A DNA stretch of 64,000 nucleotides, from positions 47,810,682 to 47,874,681 of the forward strand of contig CM040742.1 in NCBI GenBank assembly GCA_022829145.1. Reading direction: 5' to 3'. The stretch is from Albula goreensis. Its lineage: Eukaryota; Chordata; Actinopteri; Albuliformes; Albulidae. The stretch's first letter is position 1, and every line of letters begins with the position of its first letter. This document shows positions 23,711 through 35,160 of the stretch, in pieces. A program made the position numbers and the translations under genes. Under the pieces are notes generated by a model. It was not told the origin of the DNA. It was given only the letters and a program-made list of their open reading frames with translations, and did not search any database.

Positions 23711-24865
23711 GTACAATAAAGAGTAGATTTCATAAATGATCTGATTCCTTCCTGTGGTGTGTGTACTGTAATTGAGTTGTGATTATTAATAAAGCAGGCA
23801 GGTGGGAATATGTTATGATATTTGATTACACAAACACAGGGGAATGTGTTATAATATTTTATTACACAAACACAGTTTGTAGGGATGACTGAATACGAAA
23901 GCTCTCCCAGGATCTGCCCACTAAATTACATACATTCAGGAAAACCTCCAAAGACAGAACAATCCAGACCTGTGAGTCAAGCCAGAACTACTCCAGAGCT
24001 GACCCTGCAGTGTGACCCTGCAGTGTGGCAGAGGACTGACTCACGTATGGGAGTTTCTCATGGCATGCCTGGCTATTTATAACATAACATCACTCATAAG
24101 GATCCTCCAACAGACTAGAAAGTGTGTAATTAAGACCATTTTAACTGAGTGTTGATATTCAGAGGTTGTTGTCATGGTTACAATGAAAAGCAGGATTAGG
24201 TATTAGACTAGGTATCATTGTCATGCTTTTTACCCTTGTGTGTATTTCTCACCATCAGCGCATCATAAGAGTCATCAATTTAACATTAATTGACAACTTC
24301 AAGTGTATAATAGCAGCTTAATTAAATGAAGTGATTAAACATCATCAAACGCACTCTGACACCCATCCCCAGCACTGAGTTGAGGCAGAAATGAAAATAT
24401 TTTTAATATTTTGGGATAGTTCTCAAAGACACTAAATCTGTGCTCACCGATCGCGGGTGTGATGTAGAATTTAGAAACAGAACCCTCTAGTTTAAGAGTT
24501 ATGAGCTCCATGACAACCGACCTGTGTGACTCCCATACACGGTCTCAACTGTACAGAGGGCAACACAGGATCGAACTTGAGAACCTCTGATGTAGTGAAA
24601 ATAGTTGGTATGATTCTAATGCATATATAACCACGATATACTTTTAATAATCTGTGAAATTTAAAAAAAAAAAAAAAATTTTAATGGCTTACAGTACCGG
24701 CGCCAGGCCCAATTAAAATATGAGGCTTTTCAAAATGTTTCAAAAAAGAGCCAAAATTATCAGATCAGAGCTGCATTTGGCAAGGTACATTATTACTGAT
24801 TCAACTCGTACGCTACACAGGCGTATTAACGCATTTTTATTTATTTTATCTCTTAATTATCTTTA
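23711..24865. other. Intergenic unique DNA
   Basis: AT-rich unique DNA. The two near-identical pieces TTACACAAACACAG at 23825 and 23862 form a short local duplication. A-run at 24662-24677. No gene. Confidence 0.4.
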
Positions 24866-25220
24866 TCTCTCCAGAACTGTCTTCAGCGGTTGAGCAGGCA
24901 GCGTTTTGGCGTTTGTCCAAACTTGATCTCAGGGGCTGAGTCGCCGTTTCTGCAGCCAGCCGTGCCACGGAATTTCGCCGCATGAATCACGGGCTGTCCT
25001 CGGACCGCTAATCCACCAGCGTCTGATATGTCTCTAGACAGCTCCCGCATGCAGACCTGCCAGGGCCGTCGCGTTTGTGCTCGCAGGTGCGGACGGATGG
25101 ACGCTGACACGAGAGCAGCTACATGCGCGCCGACAGGCGTTTGGTTAGATGCATGCCGACAGGCCTTTCTCCAATCCCAGGGAAAGCAGCGGCATGGCTG
25201 CCCTTCTCTATCCACCTCCG
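24866..25220. promoter_or_regulatory. CpG-richer candidate regulatory block
   Basis: GC- and CpG-richer than the surroundings (TTCGCCGCATGAATCACGGG, GGACCGCTAATCCACC, GGCCGTCGCGTTTGTG). CATGCCGACAGGC at 25152 duplicates GCGCGCCGACAGGC at 25124. Overlapping frames on both strands (94 and 110 codons) show no domain. A regulatory or CpG-island-like region is as likely as an exon. Confidence 0.25.
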
Positions 25221-25880
25221 GTTTTCAGAGTGAATCTGGGAGTTGGTTGATTCCAACAATACGGAAACAAATTTTTTTCAACTATGAAATGGGATGGTGT
25301 CGATTTTCTTAAATAATGAAACCCTGGAGAAAACTGTTCTATCATATATGTTTGATGAAGACATGGAGAGGAGTTAATGAAATCTCATACCTCTACCATC
25401 ACAAGTTTAATGATCATCAGTCTATCCATACTCTGAATAGCAACCATGCCATATTTCAGATGGGCATGCGTGTAGTCTGGGTGTCCCGCTCTTGTTACAG
25501 AAAACAAAAGGATAGTTTGGATAGCTTTGGTTTTCTGTGAGCACTTTTTGCTACAAGTAGCTTGAACCATCACAAAAGAGGAAAAGAGGGGATTATCAAG
25601 GGAAAATGGGATGTCTGGGGCATGTGGTAACTGTCAGAGGTTGCCAGGTGACCAAGGGGTTGCCAGGTGACCAGAGGATGCCATTTGAGCAGGGGTTGCC
25701 AGACAGAGAGCTTCTGCACCGGAATAGGGTCTGATATTGAACTGTGGGACAGAAGCATGTGCCGGTGTCGGGGTGGGTCTTCAGTGTCATCGGATGCCGT
25801 GGAGACATTTTGGGGAAACTGAAGACCAACAAAGCATGTGAATATTCAGTGAGTTAGCACAGTCTGAGACAGTCTGAGAC
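25221..25880. other. Intergenic DNA with a small GGTTGCCAG repeat
   Basis: Unique DNA. From about 25636 to 25704 GGTTGCCAGGTGACCA recurs in three degenerate copies of about 22 bp. A direct AGTCTGAGAC duplication at 25861-25880 directly precedes the element at 25881. Confidence 0.45.
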
Positions 25881-26300
25881 TGGGGTGTCAGGAACCAGCC
25901 TCAGACGGGCGATAAACAGCCCTGGAGGACTGCAGTGTGTGCAGCACTTTTGGTGGCTGCATTTTCTTCTGTTTTTCTTCTGCCGATGTAGGCCTTGGTG
26001 GGTGATCTCAGTAGCCAATCATTGATTTAAATGAGAGACACCTGATCTTACCCAAGGAGGGAGGCTGGGGCTGCAGGCTTCTGCCCCAAACCTGCGCTAA
26101 ATCAGCTGATCACAGCTGATTCAGGACCATGATTAGTTAACGAGTTGATCAAGGTGTTTCAGTGAGCTGTTAGATCAAAGGCCTGCAGCCATGCCAGCAC
26201 CTCTCAGATACGATTGGCTGAAATGAATCACTTAACTACTGAGACTCATCGAGGACCAGCAGACACTGTTAGCCCTGGAGGACTGCAACGTGACACCCCA
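25881..26300. mobile_element. 420-bp MITE-like element with 10-bp inverted ends
   Basis: TGGGGTGTCA at 25881-25890 is the exact reverse complement of TGACACCCCA at 26291-26300. Inside, AGCCCTGGAGGACTGCA occurs as a direct repeat near both ends (25919 and 26271). The interior has no frame and is rich in GATCA and AGCTGATCACAGCTGATT-type inverted words. Size and ends suggest a non-autonomous DNA transposon; no clear target-site duplication is visible, so family and exact boundaries are uncertain. Confidence 0.5.
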
Positions 26301-26533
26301 AATTTAATGGTATAGTTATCCAAGGCTTAAAACTAGGGACCTAGCTACCCAGGCAAATAAAAATAATATATACATGTTAAAATTCCTGCAGAGATTGCAT
26401 GCATTTTATGGTTTCTTATGTGTGTGTATGCAGTCCTAAATCACCCTTGTTCCATCAGATGTTTTTGTATTTGAAATCATGGTGCTGTTTGAAGAGTATT
26501 TTTCTCAAGGGAACAATAATTGCGATCCACTCT
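26301..26533. other. Spacer between MITE-like element and array
   Basis: Short unique AT-rich spacer with no feature. Confidence 0.5.
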
Positions 26534-27453
26534 ATAGGAGTACAGTGGAGTGTAGAATGATGTAGTGTAGTGTGGTATGGTATCATGAAGTATAGTGTAT
26601 TGGTGGGCAGTATAGTGATGTGTAGAATAGTGCAGTGAAATATGGCACAGTGTAGTATGGTCTAGAACAGTGTAGTGAAGTGTGGAATAGTGTAGTGTAG
26701 TGTAGTATGGTCTAGCATAGTGTAGTGAAGTGTGGAATAGTATAGTGTAGTGTAGTACAGTATGGTCTAGAACAGTGTAGTGAAGTGTGGAATAGTGTGG
26801 TATAGTATGGTCTAGAACAGTGTAGTGAAGTGTGGAATAGTGTAGTGTAGTGTAGTGTAGTATGGTCTAGCATAGTGTAGTGAAGTGTGGAATAGTACAG
26901 TGTAGTGTAGTGTAGTATAGTATGGTCTAGAACAGTGTAGTGAAGTGTGGAATAGTATAGTGTAGTGGAGTGTAGTATGGTCTAGCATAGTATAGTGAAG
27001 TGTGGAATAGTGTAGTGTGGTGTAGTATAGTATGGTCTAGCATAGTGTAGTGAAGTGTGGAATAGTACAGTGTAGTGTAGTGTAGTATAGTATGGTCTAG
27101 CATAGTGTAGTGAAGTGTGGAATAGTACAGTGTAGTGTAGTGTAGTATAGTATGGTCTAGCATAGTGTAGTGAAGTGTGGAATAGTGTAGTGTGGTATAG
27201 TATGGTCTAGCACAGTCTAGTGAAGTGTGGTATAGTGTAGTGTAGTGTAGTATAGTATGGTCTAGCACAGTGTAGTGAAGTGTGGAATAGTGTAGTGTAG
27301 TATAGTATGGTCTAGCACAGTGTAGTGAAGTGTGGAATAGTGTAGTGTAGTATAGTATGGTCTAGCACAGTGTAGTGAAGCATGGAATAGTGTAGTGTAG
27401 TATAGTATAGTATGGTCTAGCACAGTGTAGTGAAGTGTGGAATAGTACAGTGC
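26534..27453. repeat. Pentamer-based minisatellite, units 45-60 bp
   Basis: Two-level repeat. The marker TATGGTCTAG occurs 15 times (26656, 26706, 26761, 26806, 26861, 26921, 26976, 27031, 27091, 27151, 27201, 27256, 27306, 27356, 27411). Spacings are only 45, 50, 55 or 60 bp, all multiples of five, since each unit contains a variable number of GTGTA/GTATA-type pentamers. The rest of the unit is CA[CT]AGTGTAGTGAAGTGTGG-like. The array passes directly into a SINE body at about 27454. ACAGTGTAGTG also occurs in the SINE-head array at 63.75 kb. Confidence 0.93.
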
Positions 27454-27620
27454 TGTTCCCAGGCAGAGCAATGGGGCTGTACTCATGACCAAGCTGCTTC
27501 ACCTGAGCCGCTCCAGTAAAGTATCCAGCTGCATAAAATGATAGCGTGTGAGAAATGTAAGCCGTGAAAGTCGGTTGGGATAACAGTATCTGCTAAATGC
27601 CTAAAATGTAAATGTAACAT
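27454..27620 (+). mobile_element. Degraded tRNA-derived SINE, 5' truncated or replaced
   Basis: Homologous to the SINE at 51205-51388. Shared landmarks are GTTCCCAGGCAG, TTCACCTGAGCCGCTCCAGT (27498), GTGTGAGAAATGTAAGCCG and TATCTGCTAAATGC, ending in ATGTAAATGTAA. The last part is the 3' tail shared by many fish SINEs and their partner LINEs. The tRNA-like head is missing; its place is taken by the pentamer array. Confidence 0.7.
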
Positions 27621-27899
27621 CACCCTAAACCCCACTTTGCTCCAGGAGAGAATAGCAGTGATATCCAGGCGATGTGAAATTGCAGCTTACCCGAACTACT
27701 AGCACAGTAATCATCTAAACCTGGGATTCAATTTCATACTTTTGTACTTTGCCTCACCTTAGATAAAAAAGGAAGTAGGCCCATTGCTTCCTTCAAGACT
27801 CATACAGTATTTTTCATTTAAGTTCAGTTTGAAATTATAGGAAAGCAATGTTTTAGTGGGAAAAAAGGAACAACGTACAAAGCAGGGGAATTCAGTTTC
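27621..27899. other. Intergenic unique DNA
   Basis: Unique sequence, no recognised feature. Confidence 0.4.
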
Positions 27900-28130
27900 T
27901 TCCCCCTGAACAAATACACCTTGGAGCACGCTCTTTGCACTGCGTTCAGTTTAGGAAATATTTTTCACAAGAGAAGAATAGCAGCACATTACATTACAGG
28001 ATAGGGCGAAGCTTCGGGGAGCTACTTTATTCAATATCGCTGATGCTGGGAAGTTAACCGCAAACTGATGAATAAAAGATATTTATTTTAACCGAGAGGT
28101 CCTCCTTTTCAGCTTCCTGCTGGGTTTAAT
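27900..28130. promoter_or_regulatory. Candidate conserved non-coding element
   Basis: Complex sequence with no frame or repeat and several AT-core words in mixed context (CATTACATTACAGG, TTATTCAATATCGCTGATG, GATGAATAAAAGATATTTATTTTAACCG region). Texture resembles vertebrate enhancers; unverified. Confidence 0.2.
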
Positions 28131-30477
28131 GTGCCAAACAAAAACAAACCAAAAAGCCAAACCAGATTGTGCTGCCCTGTAAATATTTCAAGTCAACCGT
28201 GTCCAACTGCTTTGAATCTGGCTGCGATTCAATCAACATTTTCCCTTAATTTTGATTCGCAAGTAAATTGATGTGTTAGTCTTTTTGTTGAATCTAAGCA
28301 TTATTTCGCCATGGGTTTTGATAATCACTGAACTGTGTTCGTTCCAGAAAAGTGAATGCTCAACGTTTAAACGTGAATCAAAGGTACTGAGGAGTGACTG
28401 CAGAGTTGAGCCCTCGTCTTTTGAACCCCAGTTATGGTGCACAAAAACCACTTATGTCTGAATGTCAAGAATCTGTTTATGCGAACATCTCCCCTCTGCT
28501 GGGCTTTTGAAACTTATTGCCTCTGACTCGGATGTTTGTTTTCCGTTTTTAACCTGAACAAACTGTAATTGAAATCAGAAGTTTTGAGGCAGAAAAACAT
28601 CAGAATGATGAAAAACAAAACGGATTCTGTGGGTTATGTTATTTTTAGATTAGTGGATTTGTGAGGACAAACATAAACAAACAGACCATGTAACAGCAAT
28701 TGAACAGAATGCTACGCATACACCCACTGCTGTAACAAACAGGGAAAATCATCATGAGTGTGTATGTGTGCTACACTCTTTATCGGACTACACTCAGAGT
28801 TTTTTGTTGATACAGTGCTGTTTAAGCTTTAAAATCGATTTTTTCACAAAAAATAGGATTGGTGATGACAACACAGGCACAGCTCCCGTTCTCTTTATGC
28901 CAAAGTACACCATTAACAGGAGAATTAGCTGCCATTACAAGGTCCCTCACACCATTCTGACTTGAACTATCTCAGGTGCCTCACGACCAAATCGACAGGC
29001 TCGTTTAAAGCCATTGTCTTTTTCAGAACGTTCGATAACAGTGGACACCTTCCTCTGCATGTTATAAAAGAAGCATAAACGAAACAGAACTAGTTGTCTG
29101 GATATGCAGATTAATATTGCATAACTATTCAGTATTTACCATATACATACTGTATATATTGTATATTTTGCAGAACTATTCAATGTTTAACATATGGTCT
29201 TAAGCAACATATGAGTTTACGGTGAACTTCTGTGATCATATGATTGTATGATGAGCATTGCCTTGGCACGCTGCTTTTCCCTGTGTCCTCATACCATCCT
29301 GGATAAAAATAAATATGAATGCAGCTTGAATTATTGCCAAGTCATGGTTTTTAAACTGCATGACCTACAGAAATTATGCAAGTGTTCATCAGCATATTTG
29401 AAGTCTCGACCTCTACATAAGAGTGGCAATTAATTAAGCAGTGGGCTAGAGGATCACTGCCACACATCTGTTCATTATTTAAAGTATGCCATTCTTCAAA
29501 TAAAATATTTAGTTTTTATGCTTAATTTGTGGAGTTCTGGTTGAGGTAAAAGAAAGGGTCATGATTAGGCTTAGCGGTCACTTAGTTATCCATGAACATG
29601 CAAACAGATACAGTACATGGGTATTAAATACATATAATTGGAACATACTGTTACGCAATAATTAGTTTGTAACAAGACATAGATTGCTATAACAGTAACA
29701 ATGTAATTGCTGTAGTAAATGGGTTACTTGAAGCTCTGTTGACACATAATTGCATTGGAATGTTCATTTTCCTCTTTGTTACTCAGTAGTGACGCATCCG
29801 CTCTCAGAGAACTTCACATAATGACTCTTCAGACTGAATGTGTTTTTACCCACTGATAACCCCTTGTCTTCGGCTGCGAAATGCAGCAAAACCGGCTCCT
29901 CAATATGAAAATGTCGCTACATGCTATGTATCGAGAAAATATGTCACGTCAGAGCATATCGTACACATAACATTTCAATATACTGCAGAGTCTCACACGA
30001 TTGCACATCTTCTTTTTGGAAATCTGAAATGTTTGTACCTCAAAACATGACATCAAAATACACCTACTTACTGAATTTAGTGGTAGTTTTATGGGAATTT
30101 TTATGGAAATTTCATGTACATAATATTACTTACATAGCTGTCACCTTCAGCTACTCTTATTTTTGTGAACAACAACATCTGAGATTATAGCAGTATCTCC
30201 TGGCAGCTGATCCTGGCGCACACTGGAAGTGTAACTGTAGGTCAGACCTGCAGAAATAAAGCTGGACCTCTGAGGCTCAGGACTAACACATGCAGGAACA
30301 CCAGTTAGCTCAAAGTGGTGTTGGTGTTCTGTTCTGCTAATCCGTAACCTGTTTGTGTTTCACAACAACGGATAATGTGATCATGCTTTGGAACAGCGTT
30401 CCCTTCACATGGAGAGGTTGACATTAAAAATAGAATTCTAATAAACTAAGAACTTTAATAAAGAATTCTAATCTCAC
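28131..30477. other. Gene-free AT-rich stretch
   Basis: Over 2 kb of unique AT-rich sequence with only short frames and no arrays, SINE-like pieces or motif clusters that I can support. From 30425 the words AGAATTCTA and TCTAATTCTAG recur, leading into the palindrome at 30478. Confidence 0.45.
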
Positions 30478-30495
30478 TCTAATTCTAGAATTAGA
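30478..30495. other. 18-bp perfect palindrome
   Basis: TCTAATTCTAGAATTAGA is its own reverse complement over 18 bp. It lies in a local cluster of AGAATTCTA words (30432, 30463, 30493), so slippage may have produced it. Confidence 0.7.
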
Positions 30496-31289
30496 ATTCT
30501 ACTCTCGCATTTGCAACATGCTGTGTGTTTGATTGACAGGTGTTTGCGTAGCTGAGTGTCGAATCTCTGGGGCTTGGCTGTAAATGTTGCTCTTCTTCTT
30601 TCCCAATGAGAAACATTTGTGTGCTTGAAAGGTGATTCAGGTAATTCTGACCCAACGCCACGATGTCATCACATTCTTTACATATTGTTAACCCATGAGG
30701 TGAAACCATGGAAACCGTGCATTTCTCCCTCATGTCACCTCATCACGCAGACAAAGATCTTGGAGAAAGTGATGCAGGAGTGTGTAAGAGACTGCTTCTC
30801 AATGAGGGAGCACAGCTGGGTCAAATGCAGGTTTAAAATACGTTAGCCTCCTTAAGTCTGGGCCCTTTCCACACAGAAGAGGAGTCTTTTAAATCAACTT
30901 GCAGTGCCATGAGGCCAAGGAACCCCAACTGCTTCAGTGTCTGTCCTCCATTTACTTTGACTATCACTAAGGCATCCAACATGGTGCATGGGTAAGAGCT
31001 GCCCCCAACAGAAGATCAGAGAAATGAGCTCTGAGAAACCAGAGAGCGCTCTCCTGCTGGAGGCCCTTACCGGGAGACAGGACACTTACACAACAGAGAA
31101 GCTGCGCGGTGAAAGATCAAACCCTCGCTGAGATCCAGGGGAGCGGGAGAGGTAGTGATGCTGTAATCAAAGAAAGCTGCCATGTTCATGCTTGCTTGAA
31201 ACATTTTGCTATGAGAGTTTAAAGAACAAGAAGAGGAGGTAGTTCCTCCTCCAAGGTTTGTTTACCTGTCTATCTAGCAAAGGATGAAA
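30496..31289. other. Intergenic unique DNA
   Basis: Unique sequence with no supported gene. Confidence 0.4.
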
Positions 31290-31450
31290 GGATGATGAAA
31301 GAAGAATGACAAAAACAGGCCATTCAGCCTAGCCTCGAATAGCCTCATTATTTATCCAGAATAATAATATCCAACTCTGCATCAAGCCCGGGCTTCGGTG
31401 CAGTAAGGGTCTCTGCCATTTCCAGAACTGACAAGTTTGTGTAAAAGAAC
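31290..31450 (+). mobile_element. Retroposon fragment related to 48.4 kb
   Basis: Contains AACAGGCCATTCAGCC, ATCCAACTCTGCATCAAGCC and TTGTGTAAAAGAACAGACGT in the order seen in a widespread vertebrate retroposon 3' region. The first two motifs also flank and compose the 43-bp array at 48.4-49.3 kb. Degraded, non-coding; LINE versus SINE cannot be decided. Confidence 0.5.
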
Positions 31451-33339
31451 AGACGTCAGAGGGGTAGATGCCCAGTTTAGGACTTCTTCTGACCCCTGTA
31501 ATGCCTCACACATGATTACCCTAGACTCCATCAGGGCAGATGGGGAGAACTGTTGCTAAGGAACACATTTCTGAATCCCCAGAATAAACGGAGAACAGGA
31601 ATGAAATCTTCAAATTAGCATTTAGCTTACTTGTATTAAAAAGTGCCCTGTTTGATAAAGGGTTTCAGTAAAGTTTCCTCTGTCAAATTTATTGAACAAT
31701 TTCACAATTTCAACTCAACGATCAGGCTTGATTTAAATTATTTGGCTCCTTACACAAATATACAGACACTTTATAGCCAACTAAGGTGAACACACACATA
31801 CACACACACACACACACCAAGAAAATAAGTAACCCTTTTGATGTACTTATCAAACAATTCAGTTTCACCATTCATCCAAGTCATGGTGTACACTATAATA
31901 ATTTACAATTATATTACCAAGCGGTTCCTCTGCTCCCAAACAACTTTTCCTCTGCGAGCAGCGATCCTCGACAGACAGGAGTTCAAATAAATTAATCCTG
32001 TATTATCCTGTTTCCTATTCATTCTGACTACGGCTCCTGACAAGGTCAAACTGTGTCACGGAATTCCAGGGTTTATGTAAAAACCAAGCACAGCAAGGCT
32101 GGGAGAATGAGACAGCATTAAAATGCATCTCATTAAATTACAGTTTGATGAGGATTTAAATCCTGAATCAGCTCATATGTAAAACAACAAGGCCAGCAGC
32201 TACAGCCATAACATTAACTAACAGTATTATTTTGAATTATTATAATTATTATTTGTTCCTGATGTTCCTGAGATCTCCTTGTGGTCAATTTTTCTGACAG
32301 CGAGTTATAAAGACCTCTTCTACCATGAGGACTGAATTTAATAAAGACTTGAACAGACAGACAGGGTACCGCTTGTAGACTGGAGAACTGTGAATGAGAA
32401 GTGCTGATTAAGATGAAACAATTCTCCACATGCTCTGTAAATTAATTCCAAATTGAACAAGAGAGAGAAAAAAATTGAAATAGTTCTCCACAATGGCTGA
32501 AAAAATCTTTGGGGAAATGGACAAGACATTTTGCTCAATTGTAAAGCATTAATGTTGGCTGCTAACATGATCCTGCCAACACCACAAAGAAGACATAAAA
32601 ATGAACTGAGAAAAATGCAAATGCCTTTTAAAGATGTGGGCCAGGATTCAGTCACTGTCAGCCCATAACTGTGGTGTTCGATAGAAGCATCCGTGTTTAT
32701 CTCCCCTCTCTGTTTTGCGAGTTCAGCAATTTATCATTAAAATTCAAACTGTTCAGCTGTCAAACTTCTAGTAGAGAAAAAGCAGAACTGGCTTATTTGG
32801 GTGTGAGCAAAAGTTAAAGACAGGGCTGCTCAGTATCAGCAAGGCCTCAGTTTTCATCGCAACCAGAGTTTTTTTGGACGGGCGATTTGATAGTGTTGGT
32901 TTAGCTAGTTGCTTATCATCATACATAATGCATAGTCATTCTTTCTGTTATAATACATTCACATTCTTTGTGTTATTAATTGGATAATCTAAAAAAACAG
33001 ATCAACAAAAGCATGTTTTTAAATATAAAATATTTAAGTCCCTATGTATTTACATTTTTGAAATGCATTTATAAAAGAGATGACAGATTGTAGGTAGAAA
33101 TTAATCAAAAAGACCAAAGACAGTTATACATTAATTATACGGAATACATTTCCAACTCCTACAGTAGAAGCAGAGAGCTTCAGATGCTACAGTAAGACAG
33201 AAACGTTGAACCCAGGGCTCTAATTCAGCAGCATGCATGATGGAGACACACTGATCTCAGACAGGCTGAACGGCCTGCATCATCAATACACTTTATTAAT
33301 TATGCATTACATGTGTGCCCATGTATGCTTACATACACT
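31451..33339. other. Intergenic unique DNA
   Basis: AT-rich unique DNA; a CA run of about 25 bp at 31792-31817. No exon, RNA gene or larger repeat is recognised. Confidence 0.45.
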
Positions 33340-33365
33340 TACACACACACACTCACACACACTCA

Positions 33366-33416
<51 letters not shown>

Positions 33417-33449
33417 ACACTCACACACACACACACATCTCAATATCAT

Positions 33450-33489
<40 letters not shown>

Positions 33490-33682
33490 ACACACACACG
33501 CTCTCAATATCATCCTCACACACACACACACACACACACACATTCTCAATATCATCCTCACACACACATTCTCAAACATCTTCTCTCTCTCTCTCTCAAT
33601 CTCATCACACACACACACACACACACACACTAAAATATTCTCTCTCTCTGTCTCTCCCTCATACACACACATACACACAGTA
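33340..33682. repeat. Compound (CA)n/(TC)n repeat with inserted unit
   Basis: Long (CA)n with TCACACAC variants, interrupted three times by TCTCAATATCATCCTCACAC (about 33437, 33502, 33545) and ending in TCTCTCTC runs. This combines a microsatellite with a minisatellite whose spacer is the microsatellite itself. Frames of Thr-His repeats are spurious. Confidence 0.95.
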
Positions 33683-34019
33683 CATAAAGATTTCAAACAC
33701 TTTTCAAATACTGTAATCAGAGCGTTACCCAGTGCTGCACAATGCTTATTGATGCCGTGTAAATTAAATTATATAGCTTTTTAATTATCCTATATGCAAA
33801 ACTATTCTACATTTGCTTAATTCCCAATGCATAGTAATAAGAACAACACAGTTTTTCAAATTAAAAAATGAAAATTGGCTTAGCTTCAGTTCACTCTGGC
33901 GGGGTGTCCACTGCCCCTGTGTGTGTCGGAGGTTTATAAATTGCTCTCAGCCAATCTAAATGCAAAACATCCTAAAGCAATGATTTAATTAAAATATATA
34001 ATCCAGAACAGCACGTCCG
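33683..34019. other. Intergenic unique DNA
   Basis: AT-rich unique DNA without a recognised feature. Confidence 0.4.
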
Positions 34020-34360
34020 GCACCCAGAACACTGTGAGCAGTACGTGCCGTCGGACCAGATAGGGAGCATGTAATTCCCCCGGAACAATGGCAGGCCCTG
34101 GGTATGACTGACAGCTCGCCGCTCAGCTCCTCTCCTCTGTTCTCATCCGCATTACATAATAATAATATAATATAATAATATACACAAAACGGATGAGCGA
34201 TACTTCATTTGCAATTAACCATGTAAGGAAAATCATCCAATTAACGTTAACTGCTTCATTACCACAATAAACGGGGGTGATCACACAGGAACGTGTAATG
34301 AACGGTTTTTCTGGGATTAAAGGAGGACCTTTGGGGTTCTTACATTTGAGACCCCCAAAG
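34020..34360. promoter_or_regulatory. Candidate regulatory block, left half
   Basis: Complex mixed-composition sequence (GGAACAATGGCAGGCC, GACTGACAGCTCGCCGC, CCAATTAACGTTAACTG) before the G-run. SOX-like ACAATGG and homeodomain ATTA cores are present. Motif-based guess only. Confidence 0.2.
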
Positions 34361-34361
34361 T

Positions 34362-34391
34362 GGGAGGGAGGGGGGGGGGGGGGAGGGGGGA
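34362..34391 (+). other. Poly-G / G-quadruplex tract
   Basis: Near-continuous G-run of about 30 bases broken by three A's, followed 6 bases later by a C-run (34398-34405). It can form a quadruplex or a G/C hairpin and is a likely sequencing or assembly trouble spot. Confidence 0.8.
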
Positions 34392-34639
34392 GATGTGCCC
34401 CCCCCAACAGGCACATCTTAATTTCACTGTTCCACTGGGGGGGAACGGCTAACTTGGAAAACATCATTTGGCCCGTAGTTAAAGTTATCAGTTCTCATGC
34501 TTTACCTGCTGGGATGGTACGTCGGCTTACGGGGCTTACGTTTCCCACAATGCCATGCAGAGGGCCCTGTAATGCCTCATTAGTGGCCCGGCTCACCTCC
34601 TGCGCCCCCGATGTTCCGGTGCCCTGACGGCCCCATGGT

Positions 34640-35160
34640 GTGAAGACCACTTTGACAGAAAATTACCCAGTCCTTCCGCCCTCAGATTTAGCGGCTACAG
34701 TGGGAGCGCTTCTGTCATTAAGAAAATTATGCCTGCAAAGAGGCCGGCAAACTATTTAATCATTTCCTGTAGCGGTTTCTCATGTGCGGCGCTGCTGCTG
34801 TTAGCACTTAGGAAGCGGGGCCTGATTGCCGGCTCCAGCAGAAGATCAATGGAGATTTGATGGCACAGCGGGCCGAGCCTGTCGCTCATGTTTCACCCAG
34901 CAATCTCGCCTGCTAACAACTTATCTTCAATCAGACCTTCTTCATACGTTAATCAGTACAATGGCAAGAATGTGTTTTTCTTACCCATGTTACAGCTCGT
35001 AATTAGTCCAAAACAATCATTGTAATTAACCCTAATTATCACTTCTTTCATTTTTCAGTTTTATGCCCTAATTATCTCTTCTTTCAGTTTTCGGTTTTAT
35101 GTATTAATGTGTCCTCATTAATTATACCTATTGGTTTTTTTTTTTAACCATCGCGTTCTG
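34640..35160. promoter_or_regulatory. Candidate conserved non-coding region
   Basis: About 500 bp of complex sequence with no sustained frame: CTGTCATTAAGAAAATTATG, AACTATTTAATCATTTCC, GAAGATCAATGGAG, CGTTAATCAGTACAATGGC and TGTAATTAACCCTAATTATC. The density of ATTA/TAAT homeodomain cores and SOX-type ACAATGG in a mixed-GC context is the strongest enhancer-like texture in the window. Conservation is untested. Confidence 0.3.
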
